NCBI RefSeq assembly: GCF_001598555.1
Contig: NZ_BCZE01000024.1
Location: 1 to 64,000, forward strand
DNA length: 64,000 nucleotides
From: Novosphingobium rosa NBRC 15208
Lineage (GTDB): Bacteria; Pseudomonadota; Alphaproteobacteria; Sphingomonadales; Sphingomonadaceae
Reading direction: 5' to 3'
Part shown: positions 42,501-50,447 of the stretch, one piece after another
Layout: each line of letters opens with the position of its first letter
How positions within the stretch are numbered: position 1 is the first letter of the stretch
Notes under the pieces: model-generated
What the model saw: only the letters and a program-made list of their open reading frames with translations
Database searches by the model: none
Told to the model about the DNA's origin: nothing
Program-made: the position numbers and the translations under genes

Positions 42501-44558
42501 AAGGGCCTGAGGATCGATGTCGATTACGCCACCGACCTCTTTGACGAAGCGACCATCGCGCGTTGGGTGGACAATCTGCGCCAAGTGCTGCGCGCGCTGG
42601 TCGCCGATCCGGGCACCGCGATCGGCGCGCTGGATCTGCTGGGCGAGGAGGAGCGCCGCTGGTTGCTGGCGCAGGGCGAAACCATGCCGCGCCTGCCCGA
42701 TGACGCCACCCTGCCGAAGCATTTTGCTGCAGCGGTGGCCCGGCATGGCGCGCATCAGGCCGTGGTCTGCGAGGGGGATGCCCTGAGCTATGCCGAACTC
42801 GATGGGCGCGCGAACCGGCTGGCGCGGGCGCTGGCGGCGCGCGGGATCGGCAAGGGGGATAGTGTCGCCCTGCTGGCCGACCGTTCGATGGACACCATCG
42901 CGGCGATCCTGGGCGTGCTGAAGGCGGGGGCGGCCTATGTCCCGCTCGATCCGGCTTTCCCGGCGGCGCGCCAGCTGCATATTTTGCGCGATGCCAAGGC
43001 GGCGCTCGCGCTGATCGGCCCCGGAGGTGAAGAGGCCGCGCAAGAACTTGGCGGCGAGGTGGCAATCTTGCCCTTCACGGCTCTTGCCGCTCTGGCGGAC
43101 GATCAGCCCGCCACCGCGCCCGAGGTGAATGTCTCGGCGGATGATCCGGCCTACATCATGTACACCTCCGGATCGACGGGCCAGCCCAAGGGCGTGGTCG
43201 TGCCGCATCGCGCGGTGGTGCGGCTGGTGAGCGATCAGCAATTTATCGCTTTCGGCCCCGATCAGGTGTTTCTCCATCTCGCCCCGCTGGCCTTCGATGC
43301 CAGCACGCTGGAGATCTGGGGGGCGCTGCTCCACGGCGGCGCGCTGGCGGTGGTGGCGGAGGCCAAGCCCTCTCTGGCGCGGATCGGGCAGGCGATTGCG
43401 CAACATGGCGTCACCACGGCGTGGTTCACCGCGGCGCTGTTCCATGCGCTGGTGGATGAAGGCGTGCAGGTGCTGACGCCCTTGCGGCAAATTCTGGCGG
43501 GAGGCGATGTGCTGTCGCCCGCCCACCTGCGCAAGGCGCAGGCGGCGCTGCCTCACGCGCGGATCGTCAATGGTTACGGACCCACGGAAAACACCACATT
43601 TTCCGCCTGCTATCCCTTGCCGCCGGAGGGCTGGGGGCGGGGCGCCGTGCCCATCGGCACCGCCATCGCGCATAGCACGGCCTACATCATGGATGCCGAT
43701 CAGCGCCTCGCTCCGCGCGGCGCGGTGGGCGAGTTGCTGGTGGGCGGCGAAGGGTTGGCGCTGGGCTATCTGGGCCAGAGCGACCTGACGGCGCAGCGCT
43801 TCGTGCCGCATCCCTTCGTGGCGGGTGAAAGGCTCTATCGCACCGGCGATCTGGCGCGCTGGCGCAATGATGGCGTGCTGGAATTCCTCGGTCGCGTCGA
43901 TGGGCAGGTCAAGATCAACGGCCACCGCATCGAGCCGGGCGAGATCGAAAGCGTGCTGCGCGACGTCCCCGGCATCGCCGACGCGGCGGTGACGGTGGTG
44001 GAGAGTGACAATGGCACGCGCCAGCTGCACGCCTTTGTTGTGGCCGAGGAGCCGCGCCCCGGATTGATCGAGGAGGCAGGCGCGCAAGTCGCCCGCCTGC
44101 TCCCCAGGCCGATGCACCCCCGCACCATCCGCACCATCGGGCAACTGCCGCTGACCGCCAATGGCAAACTCGATCGCGCCCTGCTGGCCATCTTGGGGGC
44201 CAGCCCTGTTGCCGAAGCGGTGGAGGAAGCGCCCCGTCCCGCGCCGCATCGCGCGGTGGAACTGCTGGAGATCGAGGCGAAGATCGGCGCGATCTGGGCC
44301 GATGTGCTGGGGCTCGACTCGGTGGCGACTGGCGACGCGCTGTTCGATCTGGGCGCTGAGTCGCTGCAGATTTTCCGCATCGTGGCGCGCATGACAGACA
44401 TTGGCCTGCCGCTGGAAAGCCGCAGCCTGCTGGCGAACCCAACTCTGGGCGAGGTGGCGGCGATGCTGGCCAGCGGTGAGGCTGCAGCCCCCCGTCCGGC
44501 TTCCGTTATCGTCCCGCTCTCGTCCTATCGGCGCGGGTTGCACAGGGAGATTCGCTGA
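36600..44558 (+). CDS. Hybrid PKS-NRPS megasynthase (KS-AT-ACP-aminotransferase-C-A-PCP)
   Basis: The protein has 2652 residues. KS: residues about 20-445, Cys195 in VQSACSTS, His331, His370. AT: about 540-850, Ser644 in GHSVGEL and HAFH near 741, the malonyl-CoA signature. ACP: Ser969 in LGFDSL. An Ala/Pro linker follows (about 1010-1120). Class III aminotransferase: about 1140-1560, PLP Lys1409 in TYGKVVGGG. Condensation: His1715-His1716 and Asp1720 in HHIVFDG. Adenylation: YTSGSTGQPKG near 2188; pocket D-A-L-W-L-G-G-T-F. PCP: Ser2588. There is no KR, DH or methyltransferase. The order is close to McyE and mycosubtilin MycA, which make beta-amino acids by transaminating a beta-keto thioester. 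The stop overlaps the next start by one base (TGATG). Confidence 0.95.
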   Translation: MQHVDEDLSDQNEAAGSDAIAIVGMSGRFPGARSIAEFWENQRRGTISISHFSQDELEDSFDAATREDPAFVRARAVLEDVGLFDAPFFGMHPREAALTDPQHRIFLEIAQEALDQAGIDPRRYPGLIGVFAGASMPTYLMRHVLGDRVAVDRFASTYQLGDMPTLVGSLPEVLASRVAYKLDLRGPAMTVQSACSTSLLAVAQACQSLLTYQCDAALAGGVSITFPQKRGYLWQDGGMGSRDGSCRPFDAAACGTVFGSGAGVVMLKRLEDALADRDEIHAVIRGAGVNNDGASKIGFTAPSAEGQAKAIAAALAQADVAPESIGYVELHGTATPLGDPIEFDGLMRAFGQTATPGGCALGSAKANNGHLDAAAGVTGLIRAALALRHAQIPPLAGFTAPNPHIALEGSPFRIERELTPWAPGPEPHRAGVSSFGVGGTNVHVVLEEAPPVAHRGGATGVGDGMQILPLSAANPEALEAMAGELADHLRAHPDLPLGDVAFTLDQGRSLRAARGAVVAASTQEAAERLSAFAAKGLKGQAKDTAPVIFMFPGQGSQYPQMARGLYQGEPVFRLWIDRGAGALKPSLGLDIRDLLYATASGDDDAPHPIRSTVFAQPALFLVQYALAQLFMAKGIRPDAMIGHSVGELVAACLAGVMRFEDGLALIARRAALMQNAPEGAMLAVRATEARLLPLLGDDLDLAAANAPELCVAAGPFEAVAALEARLQEAGIDSRRLHTSHAFHSRMMDPVVEGLQTFAEGMRFVDPAIPYVSSVSGEWVSKASDAAYWARHCRQPVRFADALQQVAGQGVAGDTPPILLEVGPGRALTTFATQGLARDGYRAAITSLPDAVAADRDVQSFHEALARLWTLGAPVDLAGLYGDQARRVALPSYPFRRQLHWIEAPVARTGTPQLQTLESEQAMTSTAPVADTGRLARLTSTLTALFEDLSGEVIGEADRNTPFLELGFDSLFLGQVAAKVQRAFGVSLVFRQLLSDITTLAALALYLDENCPPDPQQAAPVAPVVAEAAPAIAMPAMAMPAAVSDGATGMAATFQAQLSAMQAVIAQQLALMQGQGSTVAAPLPAPPVAAPALTPAPTPAPQAVAASPEPAHDAPSRFRPFNSKAPAAPVTDSQLALIAQMVARTHAQMPGSMAQTAQHRPYFADPRSVSGFRAVWKDMVFPVVAQRSKGSKIWDVDGNAYVDLVNGYGQTAFGHAPDFVQAAVARQLEEGFAIGPQTPLAGVVAAQFARMVAMERVTFCNTGSEAVMAAMRLARCVTGRETVVVFNNDYHGQFDEVLVKAGSKPGRAFPIAPGIPQESLSNMVVLPYGTPEALDWIRDHADDVAAVIVEPVQSRHPELLPFDFLRDLRALTADSGSALVFDEVVTGFRTHPGGMQAVLGISADMATYGKVVGGGMPVGILAGAARFMDALDGGGWNFGDDSAPEVAPTFFAGTFVRHPLVMAACRAVLDHLDAEGPQLQERLTARTAALVARMNALFASKGVPSRIETYSSWFMLNLSGADKLGALFHYNMRLLGVHVLDGYPCFLTTAHSDEDIEQIFEATRQTIDLLQTAGILVTEGHVPPSTEPREVPLTEPQLEILLSAQMGEQASCAYNESITLAFDGAVDPERLKGAIDDVVARHDALRGTVPAGRTVLSIAPGLTITLPVIESADDAMIAACKAEEAATPFDLAAGPLIRACLFLKEDGGAALIVTAHHIVFDGWTANLFAQEVAAFYRARVTGSAPVLDPVQSFADYALAKARDTGAKAANEGWWRDTYATLPPSLDLRGDRPRPAVKSFNGATMTASIDAALMRDARKAGAKLGCTLFATLLGALQVTLGRLAEREDVVIGCPMAGQSLVEGKALAGHCVNFLPLRAPFSMAAPLGEHLRSVGAILMEAFDHQDYTYGALVRALGLPRDPNRTPLCDVQFNLERLGEDIDFAGAKAQLLPNPKAASNFDLFFNMVESTKGLRIDVDYATDLFDEATIARWVDNLRQVLRALVADPGTAIGALDLLGEEERRWLLAQGETMPRLPDDATLPKHFAAAVARHGAHQAVVCEGDALSYAELDGRANRLARALAARGIGKGDSVALLADRSMDTIAAILGVLKAGAAYVPLDPAFPAARQLHILRDAKAALALIGPGGEEAAQELGGEVAILPFTALAALADDQPATAPEVNVSADDPAYIMYTSGSTGQPKGVVVPHRAVVRLVSDQQFIAFGPDQVFLHLAPLAFDASTLEIWGALLHGGALAVVAEAKPSLARIGQAIAQHGVTTAWFTAALFHALVDEGVQVLTPLRQILAGGDVLSPAHLRKAQAALPHARIVNGYGPTENTTFSACYPLPPEGWGRGAVPIGTAIAHSTAYIMDADQRLAPRGAVGELLVGGEGLALGYLGQSDLTAQRFVPHPFVAGERLYRTGDLARWRNDGVLEFLGRVDGQVKINGHRIEPGEIESVLRDVPGIADAAVTVVESDNGTRQLHAFVVAEEPRPGLIEEAGAQVARLLPRPMHPRTIRTIGQLPLTANGKLDRALLAILGASPVAEAVEEAPRPAPHRAVELLEIEAKIGAIWADVLGLDSVATGDALFDLGAESLQIFRIVARMTDIGLPLESRSLLANPTLGEVAAMLASGEAAAPRPASVIVPLSSYRRGLHREIR

Positions 44559-46864
44559 TGAACGCCATCGACCTCACCCTGAGCGGCGGCGCGCCCGAAC
44601 CCGAGGTTCTTGCCCGCTTTCCCGCCACCGCCAACCAGCGCCACATCTGGCGCGAGATGGGCAGCCCGCTGACCCGCGATGCGCTTAACGCCAGTTTCCG
44701 CCGTCGCCTCGAAGGGAGCATTTCCGACGGCGCGGTGACGAAGGCCCTGCAGGAGCTGGTCGACCGCCACGAGATCCTGCGCACCCGTTTCCGGATGGGG
44801 GAGGATGACCAGCTGGTGCAGGAGGTGCTGCGCAAGCTGCCGTTCAAGCCCGATATGGTCGATGTGCGGCATCTGCCCGCGCCGCAACGCGAGGCGGAGC
44901 TGGCCCGGCTGGGGGTGACGGAGGCGCGCAGACCTTTCGCCGTGGCGGAGGGTGCGGCGCCGCTGTTTCGGGTCTTGCTCGTCAGGCTGGCGGCGGATCT
45001 GGCCTATATCCATCTCACCTTTCATCAGCTGGTGATCGATGGCTGGTCCGTGGATGTGCTGGATGAGGAATTGGGCCAGCTGGCGGCGGCGGCGGACGGG
45101 GGAGCGCCCGCCGATCTGGCGCCGGTTGCGATGCAGTTCGGCGATTATGCGCTGTGGCAAAGCGATGTGCTGGCCAGCGGCGCGCTGGATGCGCAGCGCG
45201 ATTACTGGCGCGGCCAGCTTGCGGACCTGCCGCATTTCGGCATCGCGCCAGACCGCCCGGGGCCGCGTGGCGATTGCGAGGGGCAGATCCGCTCGATCCT
45301 GCTGCCCAGGACGCTCACCACGGCTTTCGAGCATCTGGCTCACGCCAACCGCCATACGCTTTTCTCGCTGACCACGGCGGCGGCGGCGGCGGCGCTGCAT
45401 CTCGTTTCGGGCGAGGGCGAGGTGGTGCTGGGCACCCAGACCGCCGGGCGCGAGGATCCCGATGCGGAAAACATCGTCGGGCCGCTGCTCAACACCGTTC
45501 TGCTGCGTTTGCCGGTGATGCCTGCCGACAGCTTCCTGAGCTTTGCCGAGCGGGTGCGCGGCGTGACGCTTGAGGCAACGCAGAACCAGATGCTCCCCTT
45601 TGCCGAAGTGGCGAAGATGGCGGGTGACAAGGGTGACGACAGGCCGCTCTACAGCGTCAATCTGGTGGTGCAGCACACCCATATCTCGACCGCCCGCGAT
45701 GCCGACAGCCAGTATGGCAGCTTCCGCATCGCTTCGGCCCCCAGCCATTCCGCGGGGGCGCTGTGGGATCTCAGCCTCTTCATGGTCGGGCGCGAGGAGG
45801 GCTGGCGGCTCTCCTGCGAGGGCGCCAGCGCGCTTTATGACAGCGCCACCATCGATGCGCTGCTCGCGGTCTGGCGCAAGGTGATGGAGGGGGCGGTGGC
45901 GCATCCGCAAGCCCCGCTGGCGCAGCTTGCCGTGCTCGAGCCCCATGAACGCCGCCCGGGCAGTCCCGCTCCGGAAAAGACGCCGCAGCAGGCCGCCATC
46001 CGCCCCGCGCCCCGCAACCCCCGGCTGGAGGCCTTGCGCCAGCGCATCGTCCCGCTGCGCTCCGAAGGCGACAGGGTGCCGATCATGGCGCTCAACAATG
46101 CCTCGCTGCTCTATCCGGTGGCGCGCGCCATCGAGCGCGGGCATCCCTTTTACGATATCCAGTTCTGCCCCTCGCCGGTGCCTGTCGCCCTGCCGCGCCG
46201 CCACTTTGCCGACCACGCGCGCGATGCGGTGGAGATGATCCGGCTGGCGCGGCCTCGTGGACCTTACGTGCTGTTCGGCCTGTGCATCCTCGGCGCCCTC
46301 GCGCTGGAGGCGGCGCGGATCTTGCGCGCGGAGGGCGAAGAGGTGCCGCTGGTGGTGCTGGTGGACACCTATCGCCCCGGTTATCGGGAAAACATGTCCT
46401 TTCTCGATCACCAGATCAGGGCATGGCAGGTGCGGGCGCGCAGCTTTGCCGATCTGCGTCAGCGCGTGGCCTCGGGCGAGCTGACGATGGCGCAATGGAT
46501 CGACAATTACCGATTGGCGCGTCGCCTGCGCATCACCGCCATGCTGGCGCGGCTGGGCCTGACCACGCCGGGCCCCCGGCATGATCCGATGGCGGACAAC
46601 AACCGCTGGTTCCCCGAAGAGGTGCTGTTGCCCAGCCAGGCAGCGTTCGATCTGGAGCCCTATGACGGCGATGTGCTGTTCTTCCGCAACCGGGAGATGC
46701 AGCCGGGGCGCCTGTTCCCTTATGACTTCGGCTGGGCGGGTCATATCTCGGGGCGGTTCGACCTGCTCGACGTGCCGGGAAATCATGACACGATCTTCCG
46801 CCCGGAAGGCGCTGCGGTGATGGGGCCCGCGATCCGTCGCAGGCTGGAAGCGCTGGGCTTTTGA
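44558..46864 (+). CDS. Terminal NRPS protein: atypical condensation domain + thioesterase
   Basis: The 768-residue protein has a condensation-type domain (residues about 20-450) fused directly to an alpha/beta-hydrolase thioesterase (about 510-765), with no A or PCP between. The condensation active-site motif reads H156-Q157-L-V-I-D161-G, so the second, catalytic His is replaced by Gln. In the TE the nucleophile elbow reads G-L-C576-I-L-G, with Cys where most have Ser; His743 (VPGNHDT) is present. Cys thioesterases are known in a few NRPS, for example obafluorin. The C domain may be inactive, structural, or do a different reaction; the TE would release the product. Confidence 0.85.
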   Translation: MNAIDLTLSGGAPEPEVLARFPATANQRHIWREMGSPLTRDALNASFRRRLEGSISDGAVTKALQELVDRHEILRTRFRMGEDDQLVQEVLRKLPFKPDMVDVRHLPAPQREAELARLGVTEARRPFAVAEGAAPLFRVLLVRLAADLAYIHLTFHQLVIDGWSVDVLDEELGQLAAAADGGAPADLAPVAMQFGDYALWQSDVLASGALDAQRDYWRGQLADLPHFGIAPDRPGPRGDCEGQIRSILLPRTLTTAFEHLAHANRHTLFSLTTAAAAAALHLVSGEGEVVLGTQTAGREDPDAENIVGPLLNTVLLRLPVMPADSFLSFAERVRGVTLEATQNQMLPFAEVAKMAGDKGDDRPLYSVNLVVQHTHISTARDADSQYGSFRIASAPSHSAGALWDLSLFMVGREEGWRLSCEGASALYDSATIDALLAVWRKVMEGAVAHPQAPLAQLAVLEPHERRPGSPAPEKTPQQAAIRPAPRNPRLEALRQRIVPLRSEGDRVPIMALNNASLLYPVARAIERGHPFYDIQFCPSPVPVALPRRHFADHARDAVEMIRLARPRGPYVLFGLCILGALALEAARILRAEGEEVPLVVLVDTYRPGYRENMSFLDHQIRAWQVRARSFADLRQRVASGELTMAQWIDNYRLARRLRITAMLARLGLTTPGPRHDPMADNNRWFPEEVLLPSQAAFDLEPYDGDVLFFRNREMQPGRLFPYDFGWAGHISGRFDLLDVPGNHDTIFRPEGAAVMGPAIRRRLEALGF

Positions 46865-46865
46865 G

Positions 46866-47873
46866 ATGCGCCTGGCATGGGTTGGCGCGGCGCTGCTGAT
46901 CGCATGCGCGGTGGCTCTGGCCTTCGGCTGGCGGCGCGTGCCCGATATGCCGCTGGGGCCATGGCGGGTGCAGACCGCGCGCTTTACCATCGCCACGCGC
47001 GACGGCCCCTACCGTATCGAAGTCTGGCAACCCATGGGGACGACGGGCCTTCGGCCCTTGATCCTTTATGCGCCGGGATGGGGGCAGCAGGTCGAGACGG
47101 GATCGCGCCAGCTGGCCTATCTCGCCAGCCATGGCTATGTCGCGGTGGGGTTCGACGATGTGGAGCATGATCCGCCCCGCCCCGCAGAAAGCGCGGATGA
47201 CAAGGCCCTGCGCCACGCGCAATTCGATGAGGCGACGCCGCAGGCCTATGCCATCTCTTTCGTGCTGGCCGGGCGCAGGGTGCGAAAGGCGGCGGAGAAG
47301 GGAAGGGCGATCCTCGATGCGGTGCTGGCGCGGCCTGAACTGGCCGGGCGGATCGACCCGGCGCGGATCGGCTTTCTGGGCTTTTCCTTCGGCGGGGCGA
47401 CCGGGGTGGAGCAGGCGCTCGCCGATCCGCGCATCAAGGCGGTGGCCAATCTCGACGGCTGGCTGTTCGGCGAGGCCACGCACAGCGTCCTGACGCGGCC
47501 CTATCTGCTGTTCTACATCGACGATGATTTTCCGCCCGATGGCTGGTTCAAGTCCGCCGATCCGGGACAGAGGGCGCTGGCGCAGGGCTGCGCCAAAGAC
47601 CGTGCGATCCACCTTCCCTACCTTGGCCGGGCGGATTTCGTCTGGCTGCATGCCGCCGGCATCGGGCATGACGATCTGTCCGGGGCCTGGCCCGGCTGGT
47701 CATGGCGGCATCCTTTTGCGGCTTTCGGTGAGGACCGGCAGGCGCTGGCGTGGCGGCAATCGGCCCATGCGCAGATCATCCGCGCCTTCTTCGACCGCTC
47801 TTTGCCTGACCAGCCTCAGGCCTTTCCGCCTGACAGGCGCAGCTACCCCGGCGATGTCACTCCGGTGGTCTAG
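46866..47873 (+). CDS. Alpha/beta-hydrolase, PAF-acetylhydrolase/dienelactone hydrolase-like
   Basis: The 335-residue protein has an N-terminal hydrophobic segment (residues 3-22, signal anchor or signal peptide) and an alpha/beta-hydrolase fold with nucleophile Ser in FLGFSFGGATG (near residue 178), Asp in NLDGWLF and His in GIGHDDL. The fold resembles bacterial platelet-activating-factor acetylhydrolase-like esterases. It starts one base after the C-TE stop, so it belongs to the NRPS/PKS operon. It may hydrolyse, tailor or detoxify the product outside the cytoplasm. That role is inferred from position. Confidence 0.85.
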   Translation: MRLAWVGAALLIACAVALAFGWRRVPDMPLGPWRVQTARFTIATRDGPYRIEVWQPMGTTGLRPLILYAPGWGQQVETGSRQLAYLASHGYVAVGFDDVEHDPPRPAESADDKALRHAQFDEATPQAYAISFVLAGRRVRKAAEKGRAILDAVLARPELAGRIDPARIGFLGFSFGGATGVEQALADPRIKAVANLDGWLFGEATHSVLTRPYLLFYIDDDFPPDGWFKSADPGQRALAQGCAKDRAIHLPYLGRADFVWLHAAGIGHDDLSGAWPGWSWRHPFAAFGEDRQALAWRQSAHAQIIRAFFDRSLPDQPQAFPPDRRSYPGDVTPVV

Positions 47874-47979
47874 AGCGGTTCACGATCCGATCGCATCGGA
47901 TCAACCGCTCTAGATTCTTGTTTTACCGCGCTTTCCAAGTCGCTGGGTGATTCCACCCAGCTTGAAAACGCTCTAAGGC
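47869..47979. repeat. Double-hairpin palindromic repeat
   Basis: Two hairpins lie in tandem. The first has arms TCTAGAGCGGTT / AACCGCTCTAGA (47869-47914) with an inner GATCCGAT-CGC-ATCGGATC. The second has arms GCTGGGTG / CACCCAGC around 47945-47964, inside longer arms. It separates two convergent genes and could also terminate both. The form is that of dispersed sphingomonad palindromes; only this copy is in the window. Confidence 0.6.
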
Positions 47980-48980
47980 GCGGCGCGGAAACGCCAGCGC
48001 ACCAGACGGTTGGCCAGCGGGCGGGGCGCTGTCAGCGTCGCGATGGACCAGAGGGCGACGACCAGCCGTTTGGACAAGGGATCGAAACCGCGCCGGGTTA
48101 CCGAATGGAGGGCGTCGATCAGCGCCACTCTGCGGTTGTCCTCCGGCAGAGGATGCCCCGAAGGGTCCATCCGCAGCGAGGCGACGCGCAATTGCAGCAG
48201 ATGGCGGCTGGAGCGCAGCCTTGCCTTGTCCGGCGGCGGCGTGCCCAGGGCGTCGCAGATGCTTTCGGCGCTGCGCTGGCGCGACATGGCCCGCGCCACC
48301 TCGCGCCCGAAACGGCCGGGGGAAGCGAAGAGGTTGCTGTCGTTCTCGCCATGCTGGCGGTACAACACCAGCGGCTGCAGCACGGTCACCACATCGCCCA
48401 GCAGCGGCGCCAGCGCCAGACAGGTGGAATCGGTGGAACTGTCATGCTCGGGGCCGATGGGGAAGAAAAGCTCCAAAAAATCGCGCGCATAGGCGTTGCC
48501 CGAGCCGGGCGGCGTGGGATATTCGGTCATCTCCACGCTCCAGCGGCGGACCTCATCGGGGGCCGGGGCCTGAGCGAGGGCGGGAAGGATCGAGCCGAGC
48601 GAACGCTCCTGTGCATCGACGCGCTGCATCTGCACCTGCACCTTGCTGACCCCCTTGCGCCACACCGAAGCGACGGCGCGGGCGAAATGGGGATCGAGAA
48701 TGTCGTCGGCATCGAGGAAGACCACGATGTCTCCGTGTGAGGCGGCGAAACCGGCGTTGTTGGCGGCTCTCTGCCCGCTGTTGGGCTGGAAGATCGCCTT
48801 GATGCGCGTGCCGAACCCCTCGATCACCGGGCGGGATTCATCGCTCGATCCATCGTCGACGACGATCACCTCGATATGCGGCCAGTCGAGGTCGAGCGCG
48901 CTTTCGATGGCGCGACCCACGAAGCGGCCATAGTTGAAATTGGCGATGATGACGCTGAAATGGGGCGCGGTCGTGTCCAT
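47973..48980 (-). CDS. Glycosyltransferase family 2 (GT-A)
   Basis: The 335-residue protein begins FSVIIANFNYGRFVGRAIES, a standard GT-A nucleotide site, followed by VIVVDDGSSDESR and VVFLDADDILDPHFARAV, the DxD metal site near residue 93. It has no obvious membrane helix. It ends four bases before the polymerase gene on the same strand and probably builds the EPS repeat unit made by the 20-33 kb locus. The donor sugar is unknown. Confidence 0.9.
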   Translation of the reverse strand: MDTTAPHFSVIIANFNYGRFVGRAIESALDLDWPHIEVIVVDDGSSDESRPVIEGFGTRIKAIFQPNSGQRAANNAGFAASHGDIVVFLDADDILDPHFARAVASVWRKGVSKVQVQMQRVDAQERSLGSILPALAQAPAPDEVRRWSVEMTEYPTPPGSGNAYARDFLELFFPIGPEHDSSTDSTCLALAPLLGDVVTVLQPLVLYRQHGENDSNLFASPGRFGREVARAMSRQRSAESICDALGTPPPDKARLRSSRHLLQLRVASLRMDPSGHPLPEDNRRVALIDALHSVTRRGFDPLSKRLVVALWSIATLTAPRPLANRLVRWRFRAAP

Positions 48981-48983
48981 GGG

Positions 48984-50447
48984 CTAGCCGTTCATCGCGG
49001 GCGAAGGCAGGGCCGGGGGCTCCGGTTCGTCGGCCGGCGGCGCTGGCCATGCCGGCGCCTCTGCCTGCTGGCGCGGCGCTGTCATGGGCCGCATCGCCAG
49101 AGCCACCCCGGCGAACAGCGCGACATTGGCGCCCAGATCGGCGCTCGGCGCGATCAGGCAGGCCGGGATCAGGGCCAGCAGCGCAGCGGTGGCAAAGGCC
49201 CCCCCGATGGTCAGGCCGAGATCGGGGCTGACGCCAAAGGTGGAATGGCGCGTGGGTTGAAACACCGAAAAGGCATAGGCCAGAAAAGCGCCGCATCCCG
49301 CCAGGCCCGTCGAGCCGATCATGGAGGTGACCAGACTCGACGAGCGGAAACTGCCCGGCCCGATGCCCAGCCCATAGGAGGCCTTGAAGGCCTCCAGCCC
49401 CTGCATCGCCCAGAACAGGCGCTGCTGCGCCGAGTCGGAGCCCGACTTGTCCACCGTCATATGCAGGATCATGTCCGAGATGCTGGAGAGCAATTGCGGC
49501 ACCACCAGACAGGCCACCGCCATCAGCAGCCCTCCCGCCAGCGTGGCCATCACCAGCTGCTTGACCCGCCCCATTTGCGCCAGATGCGGCATCATGATGA
49601 CGCGCAGGGCAAAGAAGCCCAGATAGGCCGCCAGCGCCAGATAGGCGGTGGACGAGGTGCTGATCACCAGCAGCATGGCCAGCGCCAGCGCGGTGGCGCC
49701 TGTCTCGCGCGGCCAGATCGAGCGATACCACAGCTCGGCATTGAGCGTGAAATAGGCGAAGGCGAAATCGGCGTAGGAGGAGCTTTCGGGGAAGAAGCCC
49801 CTGATCCGCACGAAGCCGCTGACCGACTGGTCGAGCTGGGCATAGCTGCCGTTGCGCATCACCTCGAACACGGCGTTGAGCGGCGTGCCGGCGGCCAGCG
49901 CGGTCATCAGCCCCAGCACGATATGCAGCCAGCTGACGACGATGGCGGCGGTGACCAGCGTGGCCACCCCGCCGCGCAGGCGCGCCACCAGATAGGCCGC
50001 CACGGCGATGGCGCAGGTGCCCAGCATATAGACGCTGGTGGTGATGTTCTGGGTGGAAGGCCCCAGCGCCGCCGTGGCGAAGAGCGAGCTGGCATCCCCG
50101 GAACGCAGCGGCGTCACATCCACCTGATTGGCGAAGAGGCGCGGGGCGATCATGGCCGTCGCCACGCCGTAGAAGGTGTAGAGCGCCAGCCAGCGGTTGG
50201 CGCGCACCGCTTCGGGCAGCAGGGCCAGAAAGCCGCCGCGCGGCGCCAGAATGCGCAGATAGACGATCAGGCAGGCGAACTGGATCGGCGGGATCGAGGA
50301 ACCGCCCAGCCCGGGCAGCACGATGGCGGCGCTGCCCGCGAACAGGCCGGAGATCACCATGAAGGTGACGGCATGGCGCAGCGAGCCGCCAAAGACGATG
50401 AACGCCCCGATCACCAGCTGAATGAGACCGATGAAGGTCAATTGCAT
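48984..50447 (-). CDS. EPS polymerase/O-antigen ligase-like membrane protein (Wzy-like)
   Basis: The 487-residue protein has about 11-12 hydrophobic helices and a large periplasmic loop carrying RGFFPESSSYADFAFAYF. GLGIGPGSFRSSS near residue 370 is typical of Wzy/O-antigen-ligase proteins. The Pro/Ala-rich C-terminal tail (about 40 residues) is cytosolic. Wzy proteins join lipid-linked repeats in the periplasm. The locus at 20-33 kb has Wza, Wzc and Wzx but no polymerase, so this gene likely completes it. It is separated from Wzx by the 14-kb NRPS/PKS cluster. Confidence 0.85.
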   Translation of the reverse strand: MQLTFIGLIQLVIGAFIVFGGSLRHAVTFMVISGLFAGSAAIVLPGLGGSSIPPIQFACLIVYLRILAPRGGFLALLPEAVRANRWLALYTFYGVATAMIAPRLFANQVDVTPLRSGDASSLFATAALGPSTQNITTSVYMLGTCAIAVAAYLVARLRGGVATLVTAAIVVSWLHIVLGLMTALAAGTPLNAVFEVMRNGSYAQLDQSVSGFVRIRGFFPESSSYADFAFAYFTLNAELWYRSIWPRETGATALALAMLLVISTSSTAYLALAAYLGFFALRVIMMPHLAQMGRVKQLVMATLAGGLLMAVACLVVPQLLSSISDMILHMTVDKSGSDSAQQRLFWAMQGLEAFKASYGLGIGPGSFRSSSLVTSMIGSTGLAGCGAFLAYAFSVFQPTRHSTFGVSPDLGLTIGGAFATAALLALIPACLIAPSADLGANVALFAGVALAMRPMTAPRQQAEAPAWPAPPADEPEPPALPSPAMNG

